DNA from: Parastagonospora avenae f. sp. tritici 18332-5
Lineage: Eukaryota; Ascomycota; Dothideomycetes; Pleosporales; Phaeosphaeriaceae
Assembly: GCA_022559985.1 (NCBI GenBank)
Contig: JAFJTR010000015.1
Location: 62,001-126,000 of the forward strand
Direction of reading: 5' to 3'
Length of the DNA stretch: 64,000 bases
The notes under the pieces: model-generated
What the model was told of the DNA's origin: nothing
What the model saw: the letters and a program-made list of their open reading frames with translations, nothing else
Databases searched by the model: none
Part shown: piece by piece, positions 31,783 to 41,569 of the stretch
Layout: every line of letters starts with the position of its first letter
Position numbering within the stretch: the first letter of the stretch is position 1
Program-made: the position numbers and the translations under genes

Positions 31783-32766
31783 ATGAGGATACCACAGTCG
31801 TATATTCAGAAATGCAAGGTGGTGGGACATGTCTTCCAGTCCATCTTCATCTTCGTGGGGCTATGCATCACCATCGCAGTCTTCACGAAGGAGGGAGAGA
31901 CGGGCGGCGCGACTAGATACTATCTTGCTTTGGTAAGCCAGCACATTCTCTGGGAGCGTAAAGGAAGAAAGAGCTCAAGGCTAACTCGACTTGCAGTGCT
32001 TCCTCTCGATACCGGCCATAATCTACCTCGTCATGGTCCCCATGTGGTCCCGTGCCGCACGCTTCGCAAACGCATTTGCCTTCCTCGCCGTCGACGTCAT
32101 ATACACGATCCTCTGGTTCGCCGCCTTCGTCGCAGTCGCCATGTGGAACAGCAGCGGCATCAAGGAGGGCGCAGCCGAGAAGAAAATCCCCGACGACCAG
32201 CGCAACTGCACGACCTTCAAATGGGGCAGCGAGAGCAAATGCAACGTCAGCAAAGCCAGTGTCGGCGTCGGCGTCGTAGTCTTGTACGTTTACACCACAT
32301 TTCTACACATTTCGGATTCATACTAATATATACCTACAGCCTCCTCTTCGCCCTCACAACCGCCGTGTCCGGCTACTACCTGCATAAATTCCTCCGCGAA
32401 GGCGTCCTCCCCTACGAATCCAAATCCGCAAACCCACACTACATGACCGGCGACACGTCCAAGGACAACGCCTGGTCCACCGAAATCGAAACAGGCCGCG
32501 ACTCCGAGGACCGCATGACGGAACACGGCGGCAACCAGCAGGAAGACGAATATGCGCTGCTGCATAGCACCGAGACGGACGAGGGAAGGCATCCCGGCAG
32601 GCCGTTGAGTTGGGGCGCGAAGCCATATGCGGATTATAGGCAGAGTGCGGGCGCGGACGCGTTGAGTCCGGGCGGGTATGAGGAGTTTAGGAGGGAGGCG
32701 AGTGCGAGTGCTGGGCCGGAGAGGCAGGCGAGTCACGGGGGGAGCGGGTATAGTTTTGCGCGGTGA
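31783..32766 (+). CDS. four-helix MARVEL-like membrane protein, 287 aa
   Basis: Exons 31783..31932, 31997..32283 and 32340..32766, with phase-consistent gt-ag introns of 64 and 56 nt. Four hydrophobic segments are visible: residues about 14-34, 52-70, 80-102 and 140-162. The loop between helices 3 and 4 carries two Cys (NCTTFKWGSESKCNVSKA), a layout seen in fungal MARVEL-domain proteins. The remaining 120 residues form a polar cytosolic tail. Proteins of this type sit in the plasma membrane or vesicles and are largely uncharacterised in fungi. Wobble bases are C-rich up to about 32560 and G-rich afterwards. It is convergent with the TRK transporter gene. Confidence 0.75.
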   Translation: MRIPQSYIQKCKVVGHVFQSIFIFVGLCITIAVFTKEGETGGATRYYLALVSQHILWERKGRKSSRLTRLAVLPLDTGHNLPRHGPHVVPCRTLRKRICLPRRRRHIHDPLVRRLRRSRHVEQQRHQGGRSREENPRRPAQLHDLQMGQREQMQRQQSQCRRRRRSLVRLHHISTHFGFILIYTYSLLFALTTAVSGYYLHKFLREGVLPYESKSANPHYMTGDTSKDNAWSTEIETGRDSEDRMTEHGGNQQEDEYALLHSTETDEGRHPGRPLSWGAKPYADYRQSAGADALSPGGYEEFRREASASAGPERQASHGGSGYSFAR

Positions 32767-33099
32767 TAAAGGAGAGATGTAGGAATTCCTGGTGTTGTAG
32801 ATATCGGATTGAAGGCGTTGCAAGTTCACATGGCATACGGCTTGGGAGTTTTGTCCTTTTGGGTTGACACGCGCGGTTTAGCGATGATCTTGGCATTGTG
32901 TATACTCATCTCTAGGCGAATGCGAGAATTTACACCAAGATTGATGGTATGATTGTTTCATATTGAAGCGGCGTCTTTATGCTGAATGCCTGTCGCTCTG
33001 ACACCTCAGTCTCACATCGTACGCCCCCAACCCCATCCTAATAGTGTAGTAAAACTGATCGAAGCTAATACGCTACATTGCCAAATATCTCTCAGCGCA
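32767..33099. other. convergent 3' intergenic
   Basis: Holds the 3' ends of the MARVEL-like and TRK genes. No gene, repeat or RNA was recognised. Confidence 0.4.
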
Positions 33100-35548
33100 T
33101 CACTGCGTGTAAGACCTTAGCAGATTCCTTCTCTTCGTCTCCCGATTCTGTCTGCCACTAGCCTCCCCCATCGGCTCCTCCTGACCGACCGTCGTGGACT
33201 CCTCCAAATCGCTCTTCCGCTTATCAATAGGAAGCGTAATAGCACGATCAAGTGCATACGGCAGACCTCTATGTCTCCCACGAATCATCATCGCACAAAT
33301 AACCAACTTCGCAAACACATTGAAGTGACCCGACAGCGAGGTCAAATTCGATGGATGCCCAAGCGACAGCCCAACATTACCATACGCACTCACGACCTCG
33401 AAGAAGACGGAGAAGACTGAGAAAGCCTGCAATTATCAGCCCAAACCCCACTCAATACTTTGCGTCAAACTCACATAATCCTCCCGACTCATAATTCTCT
33501 CGCTCTCCGCACAACAAATACAAAACACGCCCAGAAAGATATACCACAAGTCAAAACTCAGTTGGTTCCGCATGTGATTGACCAAATACGTCTTCCCGCC
33601 TTTTTGTTCATCTAGACTCTCCTCGACTTCATACAACCCCAACGATCCGTCCTCGTAGTCGCTGCTCATGCGTATGCTAATCGCAATCGGGTAGATGGAT
33701 ATGTACATCATGACCAGCAAACTGAACTGGACCGCGGGATTCACGTTCGCGAGATTGAATGTTGCGGTTCCAGTGTGCCGCGCGGACGCGGCTTGGAAGA
33801 CGGCGGCGAGGATGCGTGAGCCCACGGGCAGGACGTTGACTTCGGGGTTATCCAGGTCGAGCACGATGATCAGTAGTGTGTCGAGGAAATTTAGGGTTAT
33901 CAAAATCGCGGCGAGGATCCAGGTTGCGGTGCCCGGAAAGAGCAGAGTGTAGCAGCGGCGCGGGTGGTCGAGGAGGAAGCGGGTGGATTCGCGCAGGGGA
34001 GAGGTGATTGGGGAGAGTTTGTAGATTGTCCAGATAAGGAGGCGGAGGAAACAGGGGTAGACTGGATGGAGGTGTACGAAGTCAGTGTATGTCGCATGTG
34101 CAATTTGTACATGGAGTTCACGTACAGGTGTTTCCAGCGAAGGCGAGGAAAGACATTACGAGTATCGGCCAGGTGGCGTCGCGGAATGATATCATACTGT
34201 CGGGCGTGAGGGTGAGACCCAGGTTGTCGACCATGGTTTGCGCAGAGTAGATGGCCCTGTGGGTGGTTAGCTGGCTGTCTGGACAAGAATGAGTCTGGTT
34301 GACGTACCACCATGTCTTGTCCTGGCCTGTTGTAGCCAAGTACTCCCGATACTTCGAACCCCCGAGATGGATCCACGGCACCAAACATATGACACCAAAC
34401 AAATGCAGACCGACGAAGTATCCTATGGCAACTTTGAGCAAGACACGTAGTGCGCGGTACTCGATACCTCCCAACTCGTCAGGAGTCAAAGTAGCAATGT
34501 CTATCGACTTAGTCCGGTCCATTGATTTCGTTTGATCCATAGATTTGGTTCGTTCCATCGACTTTCTTGACCAGTCCTGGCTCTGGCCTCGTGCAGTGCT
34601 GCCCAGCACGAAAATGGATGATACCGCAGTCTCCATCGAAGTCGCCTTGCTCATCTTCCTGGTGTCGAATTTCTTGCGGCGCATGATGCTATTCGACTCG
34701 GTGCGAGCAACGCTGATTCGATCGGCGTCTTCATCTACGTCGTGTCAGTGTGCGAGAATATGGCTGGAAGTGAACAGCGTACCGTCTGAAAGTGACGTTA
34801 TGGGTTCACCTAGACATTACATCAGCTTAGTCAACCATGATCTGGCCGTATATCCTCACCGTTCTCCCTCTCCCTCGGTCCAGGAATATACCTAGACGTT
34901 GGCGTACGAAGTCAGTGTGTGTCTCACATATAGTTCGTGTATTGAGGTCTGCTTACAGCGCATGCTCTCCCGTGCGGCCTCGCTCCATCACCGGCGCAAA
35001 CGTAATCCTCGTCGTATCAGACTTCGGCTGCTCTTCTGCTCCCTTCGATGTTACGGCAGGAGTCGTGAGCGTCGGGCCCTTTTCCATATCTCTTGTCACT
35101 GACACAGTCTGTCCAGCATCGTCCCTCCTCGCCGTCACCGCCTTAAACCGCTGTCGAAACCACCTCAGCCTCACAACCACAACAACGACATTCACAAATC
35201 CAATATTTGTAATCATCGGTGTGATGTATAGAAAGACTTGCTGATACGTCTTGAGCGCTTTGAGATCGACACTGTTAAGCCCTAAGGTAATTAGTCCATC
35301 GTGGTCTCGCGGCTTGGGGCAGTGGTGTATTCACGGGTTCAGTCCGGATTCAGTGGACGCGCTGACGCCGAAGAAGTATGCATCTACGGCCCGCAGGTTT
35401 TTCTGGGGGTACAGAATGACCAGCGCCAGAATGCCGAAGCTGATGATATATGCATCTGGAAAGCGATTATCAGACGCGAAGAGAGGTTGTTTGTGGTTGA
35501 GGCAAACTTACAGTGCAGTGTAATGAAGTTTATTGGCGGCTTCCACAT
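33100..35548 (-). CDS. TRK-type potassium transporter, 667 aa
   Basis: Nine exons in transcript order: 35512..35548, 35335..35455, 34957..35271, 34860..34891, 34783..34809, 34308..34734, 34126..34256, 33475..34061 and 33100..33426. Every junction keeps phase. Recognisable TRK elements are the N-terminal KPPINFITLHYAYIISFG, the first pore loop SASTESGLNPVDLKALK, and the second half starting DELGGIEYRALR and GLHLFGVICLVPW. The other pore loops lie in LGLTLTPDSMISF, HTGTATFNLANVNP and SAYGNVGLSLGHP; the last is a classical filter. Role: K+ uptake at the plasma membrane. The cytosolic loop carries a four-fold hexapeptide repeat. An in-frame stop lies just upstream of the ATG, supporting this start. 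Confidence 0.9.
34499..34570 (-). repeat. four tandem 18-bp units inside TRK gene
   Basis: Four in-frame units encode SRKSME, RTKSMD, QTKSMD and RTKSID in the large cytosolic loop. The units differ by a few bases each, so the repeat is not brand new. The Lys-Ser core could be a repeated phosphorylation site. Confidence 0.85.
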
Positions 35549-36002
35549 AATTGCGCGGATGTGAATTTATTTCGACACAATTCAAGTGCTCAAAAAGCGT
35601 CAACAATTCAAAGTCGTATAAAATCTAAGTATGACGTCCCTCGAAAGTATAAGCTACTTCAGAAAACCAAAGCACGCGACACCTTTTATTTGAGGCATTT
35701 TCGCATGTGATCAGCACGAGGCTGTGCATCCACCAGTACCGCTCACATGTCGTCAAGAACAAGGAACGTCAACTTGGAACTCGGTGGTTCTCATTAAACG
35801 GCGTAGACCGCGGGAGATAAAATCGCGCAAAAGCTATGTATGCCAAGATGCATGGCGCACTACTAAGACTGTGGGGGCTCGTGTTCGTGAGAACCTCCAC
35901 CTGATCTTGGGCCGGGATTGAATGCGACGACTGTAAGCATTGTGATACAATATGCTAAATATATTCCACAAAAATTTCAGCTACTCCATCAACAAATCAT
36001 AA
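35549..36002. other. intergenic, TRK promoter and tRNA flank
   Basis: No protein-coding frame of note. AT-rich sequence just before 36003 fits the upstream flank of a Pol III gene. Confidence 0.4.
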
Positions 36003-36088
36003 GCATCGGTGGTTTAGTGGTAAAATTAGCCGTTGCCATCCTCACAGATCAATTCGGCTAGCCCCGGGTTCGATTCCCGGCCGATGCA
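36003..36088 (+). tRNA. tRNA-Gly (GCC) with 15-nt intron
   Basis: The acceptor stem GCATCGG pairs with CCGATGC, with discriminator A at 36088. The B box GGTTCGATTCC and an A box-like GGTTTAGTGG are present. The anticodon stem is AGCCG (36028-36032) with CGGCT (36055-36059). The anticodon GCC is at 36035-36037. The intron 36039..36053 sits at the canonical position one base after the anticodon. A TTTT-containing tract right after the gene (TTTTCTTTTT) suits Pol III termination. Confidence 0.95.
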
Positions 36089-36658
36089 TGACATTTTCTT
36101 TTTGCTGTTGCGTTGTTCTGGTGGTGACGGTTGTGGTGTTGATGGGTGAATTCAGCTTAGGGGGCACAGCGTGGGGCAGAACCTCTTTTTTTTTTCGCGG
36201 TATGGACAACACGTGAATGGCTGTGAACATGAAACTCAAATATTTCTGCTCTCGCGACGAGCGGTGGTTTTTTTCAAAGGGATGTGTAACAAGTTGCCAA
36301 CTGCGAGGGAGAGTGATCAGGGGCACCCCACAGCCCGAAGCTACATGCAGTACCATATGGTAGGTATTACCAGATTTCAAATCTATACGCAAGGTCCCTT
36401 GGTTAGCTCAAGCTATCAGATGGACCCCCTGCTTTTCCGTCGTAATTAAAAGTGACAGCAAGTGCGCGGACATAGTCATGAACGAGATCGAAGCGTGGAA
36501 TCAAGTGGTATTTGTACTATGCTAAGCGCGATCCTGCGCGATCCTGAGATGTTGAAGATGCAATCGGCCCTTATGCAAAGATCTATGCCATGCCCAAACC
36601 CCAACCAAAAAGTGTTCCCAAATATGATACGTAGAAAGTAGAAGTGAAGAAGAGTTAT
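36089..36658. other. intergenic
   Basis: Contains the Pol III terminator tract, a run of about ten T near 36187 and another of seven near 36270. No gene was recognised. Confidence 0.4.
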
Positions 36659-38344
36659 TCACAGTCCCCAGGGTCCGTCGACAACGTTCAAAGCGCCCTC
36701 AACAGCGTCCTCGAGCTGCTCAACCCTGTGCCTCAGAGTGCGGTTCTCCTCGCGCTCCTTGGCCAGACGGCCCCATACAGCTGCTTGTGCACCGCCTTCG
36801 CAGTTAGCGCAGCCCCAGCCGCCCTTCTCGAGGTTGACGGTGCCGTCGCGGACTTTGTCATAGGTGCTCTTGCGCTCCATGGGTTGAGGCTTGCGGTTCT
36901 TGGGCGTGTTGTCGAGGTCCTGCTCGAGGACGGAGGACATGTCGGTGCCGGTCGGGCTCATGCAGTTCCTTGAGAAGACGCTGGCAGCATCTGTCTCGCA
37001 CTCCGATTCGAAGCCAGAGTCCACGCTGATCTCCGAGTTGGAGATGCGGTTGCGTCTGCGGGGAGTTGTGTCGGCGCACGTAGCATGTTCGCAGATTGGT
37101 TGGCTGCGAACGAGAGCCAGACTTCGCTTGCGTGCTGCCTCCTCTTCTTGCCTGGCCCGTCGCTCAAATGCAAGCTCTTCCGCCATCTTGCGCATCTGCT
37201 CGTCCTGCTCGGTAGCTTTCGCTGCCATGGTCTCAAGCTGCATCTTCAAGTGACGCACCCGAGTGTCCGCCTCATCGAGTTCGTCTTCTTGCGCACTCTG
37301 TTCTGAGCGTGCATCTACCAAGGATGTGGATAGTTGGCGATACGATTTCTGGTAGCGGGAGAGAAGTGCTTCGGCGTTGGCGAGGAGGTCGTTGAAGGAC
37401 GATGGTGCGAGAGGGTCGGCGGGGCCATGAGGAAAGAGAGCTTGCGCAATGTTGACGTTCAGAAGCTCGTCCTCCGGGTTGTGGTATACGGGTGAGGATG
37501 ATGGAGGTGGTATCGCAGCGTTCTTCTGAGTGGATAGCAGCCATGCGAACTTGCTGCTGGGGGTCGGTTGCTGTGGCTTTGTGGGTGTAGGTGTTTCTAT
37601 CGATCGCTGCGGACTGTCGCTGCGCGCGCCCGTGAGCGAGGTTCCACGATTGAAGAGGCTGGCCATCATGTTGCCGCTTCCTTCTTCCTCGTCTTCGCTC
37701 TCTTCTTCCGAGTCGTATTCTTCTCCAGATTCCGAACCCGACTCTGATTCCGAGTATTCGCTTTGAGGAGCGACGCCAAGCTTAACCGGGGCAGATGAGC
37801 CGTTAAACCAGTTCTGCAGCGCTCGAATCTTGGGCTGTGAAGCGTTGGATTCAGTGGCGCCGCGGGAAGGAATGAAGCTAGCCAGTGACTTGGTTGGTGA
37901 CTGTGGCCGGAACGATGCTGCTGCGGAAGTATGTTGTTGTATCGTGGTAGTGGCGCGGTTGAGGAAGGGCTGGCAGTTGTCGATCAACGTGCTCAGGGTG
38001 CGCTGGTGGCTGCTACGCGCAGAGTTGGGGTAGTCCTCGAGTGGAGAAGGTGCATTGGGGTCGTATGCGGTGGCCGCCCTTGAAGTCAACGCGGAAGGTG
38101 GAGGTCTGACGATGCTGTCGGCAATTTCGACGTCTTCGAAGCTATCTCCCGCATAGGACGACGAGTTACGCTTGTGCGTATACTGGTGTGATGTTCGAGG
38201 AGATCGGGTGGCGTGCGAAGCTTGCGGAGCCGCGGGGGCATTCCGGCTCATAACAGGCGAATGCATGTCTTGTGTTTCTTGTGCAATCCAGGGTATGGGT
38301 CGGGATTCGTAAGTCGGTAGCGAGGAATTCGGCCTCTTCTCCAA
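36659..38344 (-). CDS. hypothetical coiled-coil protein, about 560 aa
   Basis: One long open frame. The first 200 residues are Ser/Pro-rich and disordered. A Glu/Asp/Ser-rich acidic stretch (SESESGSESGEEYDSEEE) sits near residue 210. The ordered part is a long coiled coil (about 325-420, including LKMQLETMAAKATEQDEQM), followed by a Cys-bearing segment (ICEHATCADTTPRRR) and a second Cys pair in GGWGCANCEGGAQAA near the end, then a short C-terminal coiled coil. The Cys pairs might bind metal. The frame opens without an ATG: the first in-frame ATG is at 38266, and an acceptor (tctgacag) just upstream at about 38358 suggests a missed short first exon. Family not recognised. Confidence 0.65.
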   Translation of the reverse strand: MEKRPNSSLPTYESRPIPWIAQETQDMHSPVMSRNAPAAPQASHATRSPRTSHQYTHKRNSSSYAGDSFEDVEIADSIVRPPPSALTSRAATAYDPNAPSPLEDYPNSARSSHQRTLSTLIDNCQPFLNRATTTIQQHTSAAASFRPQSPTKSLASFIPSRGATESNASQPKIRALQNWFNGSSAPVKLGVAPQSEYSESESGSESGEEYDSEEESEDEEEGSGNMMASLFNRGTSLTGARSDSPQRSIETPTPTKPQQPTPSSKFAWLLSTQKNAAIPPPSSSPVYHNPEDELLNVNIAQALFPHGPADPLAPSSFNDLLANAEALLSRYQKSYRQLSTSLVDARSEQSAQEDELDEADTRVRHLKMQLETMAAKATEQDEQMRKMAEELAFERRARQEEEAARKRSLALVRSQPICEHATCADTTPRRRNRISNSEISVDSGFESECETDAASVFSRNCMSPTGTDMSSVLEQDLDNTPKNRKPQPMERKSTYDKVRDGTVNLEKGGWGCANCEGGAQAAVWGRLAKEREENRTLRHRVEQLEDAVEGALNVVDGPWGL

Positions 38345-38968
38345 CCAGAAATCCGACTGTCAGAAGAATGCGCGTCCGTGAAACGTTATCAAATCTCCCA
38401 AGTGTAAGGAGGGGCACGTGGTAGCCGGGCCAACGCTGCAATCGCTAAGGCCGATAGCTTGAAACGAGGCGGTCAGCCTATGGGTGCTCGGACGAAATGT
38501 GAGGGGGAGATGCGGTGCAACAAAGTACTGCAGAATGTCAGAGTGAGTTGGGTGAAGAATGCAGCAGCACGAGCAAGCAGAGGTTTTGTTCACAACAAAT
38601 GTTGTGAAACGAGTGGTTGGCTGGGTGGCTGGAAGCAAGATTTGGAGGCGGCTGGGGGTTGGCGTGGCAGACGCGACTCGTCATCTTTGCACACCGCAAC
38701 ATCCATGTCGCTTGAACAGTCCCGCGTCTCGGCCTCAACAACTCAGAAGTCATTTGATATCTTAAGTGGCTCTGAAGGACAGAATACTCGCCCCATTTCC
38801 TCGTTCTGTCGGTCTGCACAATGCCTATGGCGCAGATCGCAGTTTACTTTCAGGCGTCTGGGCGCGAGGGCGGACCACTTCCGCAAGCGAGGACCTGCTC
38901 GACATCAACGAAAAGTGATGCAGTTGCTCACCGTCGAGATTACCCTCTCTGAGCATCAGCCTGCCAGA
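38345..38968. other. intergenic, possible first exon of the coiled-coil gene
   Basis: Probably contains the promoter and a short 5' exon of the coiled-coil gene. The long plus-strand frame 38459-39220 overlaps the GFA exon on the other strand and looks like its shadow. Confidence 0.35.
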
Positions 38969-40341
38969 TCAGTCTTTCTTGAACTCGAGCAGATGCGCAA
39001 ATTCAGAGGTTCCCCATCGCTCAGCCCCATCCTCCGGCTGAATAAACCAAGGTGCTTTCTCATTCAGGAATATATGCATCCTGGCTTTAGGCGTTTGGCA
39101 CGTGAGAGACGCCATATCGATCGAGCCCACCGTCACACTGATGCTTCCGTCCTTGAAAGTGTAGCCCATGGTGATCGGGGTGCCACAGCTGGCGCAAAAA
39201 GTTCGCTCAGCTACTTCTGATAGCTTCAACGACTTCAGAGTTGAGGAGTCCGCATACTTTAGTGCGCTCTTCGGAACGGATATGAAAGGCAGGTATGCTG
39301 AGCCCGACAGGTGTTGGCACGCCCTGCAGTGACACAGGGTGATGTCTGATGGTGGCTCAGTCGACGTGTACTTGACAGATCCACAGCGACAGCCACCCTT
39401 GAAGACGATACTGTTAATATTCGCCTTTGGTACGTAGCCTGTTCCATCGGCAGCTGCGAACTTGTTAATCGCGCCTTGAGGTTGGTCGCTCAGGTACGAG
39501 ACTCACGTTTCCTCGCGATACCAAGGAACACGGCATCGACTTCTTCCACTTTCCCGTCGACCGCTAGCTTCTCCCACTCCTCTTTGTAGATTCCTTGCGC
39601 CTTTCTTCTAATGTCATTAGATGCGAATGTTCGCATAACATCTTTGACGATCACTGTCTCGACGAAGAAGTCGTCCCACTTATCGATATCGTGGAAACGC
39701 CTACCATACCCAGCTTGGTTGTCCACCGCGAAGACACTCTCCACTTCGAGCCCGGCAGATTCGAGCATAGCCTGAAGTGTCGACTCAGATTGACTCCAGG
39801 AGCGATTATACGGAATGGGTAGATCCAAGCGACGAGCGACTCGTTCCAATACTATGCCAGATATCAAATTCCTTGGATGCGTTGCGTCCACAGCAAGAAT
39901 GCCACCGGGCTTCAGATACGTCGACCAGTGCTCGATCGCTGCTTTCGGGTCCGGAAAAAGCACCAGAGCTGAAGCCACAGTGATTGCATCGAACCTCTTC
40001 CCTTTCAAAGCTTCGATCTCATCCAAATGCAAGACATCAGCCTGGTACAGGCTCATATTCGCGTACTTGTCCCCGCCTAACTCTTTCTTTTGGCCTGCGA
40101 CAGCAAGCATGCCAGGCGTGACATCAACACCTACAACGCTGCCAGATTTTCCAACCTTGTCAGCCAGTAAGAACGTTAGCAGACCGGTGCCGCATGCTAG
40201 GTCTAGCACGTTTTGTCCTTCTCTTATGTCGAGATATGAGACGAATCGTGTCGTAAAGTCGTCATGCCAGGTCCCATCATAGTCTGCAGACTTTGCTTCG
40301 TAAAATCTGATCGCGTTCGCAGATTGTCTTTCGTCAGCCAT
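38969..40341 (-). CDS. SAM methyltransferase fused to a GFA (glutathione-dependent formaldehyde-activating-like) domain
   Basis: Exon 1 39507..40341 encodes a class I methyltransferase: motif I NVLDLACGTGLLTF at about residue 44, VVGVDVTPGML, and DAITVASALVLFPDP, ending VFLGIARK at 278. A perfect GTGAGT donor at 39506 and gttcgcag acceptor at 39454 bound a 53-nt intron with a TTAAC branch-like site. Splicing continues in frame into 38969..39453, a complete GFA/CENP-V-type zinc domain with all seven Cys: 300, 302, 319, 321, 324, 365 and 368. Total 439 aa. The GFA part has no in-frame ATG before its first zinc ligand, so a separate gene is hard to model. If the intron is retained, the methyltransferase ends at TGA 39490 with RESRT. 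The methyl acceptor is unknown. Confidence 0.75.
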
Positions 40342-41569
40342 TGTGGTTCGATTTCTTTATGCCGTGAATTGGAAGATATGGGAGGTTGTAGGTATTCAAG
40401 GTCAAACCCAGGGCTGGGGTGCGCTCGATTTATTCAGTGTATCGCCGCTGCCGCGCACTGAACTTGTGCGAAAAGCGATGCAGCTCATTGATCGGAAGGA
40501 CGAAGTTGAAGAGGTGAGGGGTGCCGATGATGTAGGAGCCTACAGAGCATGACTAATCAGCGCCCACCTCTATTGCAACCTCATCTTACAAATCTATCCA
40601 GATAACACTCTGCTTACGCTACCAGCGCAGGCGCCACCTGCCTAGTCGGAGTCCTCATATCGTTTCGTTGGAATAATGGTCACCAAACTAGTGGGCATTG
40701 CCGCCTACAGGAAGCTACCTTTTGATCAATTTATCATATATGGACTCTTGAACCTATGGTTGAAAGATATTCTGATGATGCCAGTGTCCGTCAAATGCAG
40801 AGTATTGTCCAAAAGAAATTGACGTGTGGTCCTGTCGGCACAGTATGAGTCAACTCCAACGAGCTCCCCGGTGCGATCGATCACGCTCGTTGCGAGACAC
40901 ATGTCGCCCATATACTCTCACATGTGGAATGCGGATAAGTGCCTTGCATTCGGACCACCCGCCCAAGTCCTTTGATCGCGCTTGGATTTGATGTGAAGAT
41001 TTTGAATGGGGAGGGAGAGAAAGCCTTGTTTCCTTGACGTGGTGGTAACTGTATGCCAGTGGAGGCATGTGAAGTATTCAGTAAGAGGTGAGGTAGCCCG
41101 TCTATCTCTATAATCCTAATAGCGCCTCAATTGGAAATTTAGGGTACGTCGAGGACATGTAGGCGTGGCTTTCGTGAAGCCTAACAGCCACGGATCAGAC
41201 ACTGAACGTGCACAGAAGTCACGGATGGTCTACCACATCCGATGTCTAGACATACGAAAATATCACTAGCAGTTTCAATCCATGTGATGGTTTTGAGAAT
41301 TTTTCCATATATCCACGTATTGTGGCGCTATAAAATCAAATCTCGCTTCCGAGACGCAAAAATAAAATGTAAGAAAGAGCAAAGCAAAAGGCGAAAGAAG
41401 GCATCTTCACCCCAGAGCATTGGCATCAAAGCTAGCACCATCTCTGTCCTTAGTAGTCGTCTGAGTTGTAGTCCGTATCAGGGTGCCAAATATCGTTCAA
41501 ACAATTGGTCAGCGCCTCGTCTTTTGGAAGCTCATGATCAATTTCGCCGCTCGGCATCGCATCGTCGAA
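40342..41569. other. intergenic region
   Basis: About 1.2 kb without a supported gene. Only short frames, no repeat and no RNA gene were recognised. It includes the promoter of the fused methyltransferase gene. Confidence 0.4.

Noticed and set aside
38459..39220. 253-codon plus-strand frame
   Set aside because: It overlaps the GFA exon on the opposite strand, has no domain and a composition typical of a shadow frame.
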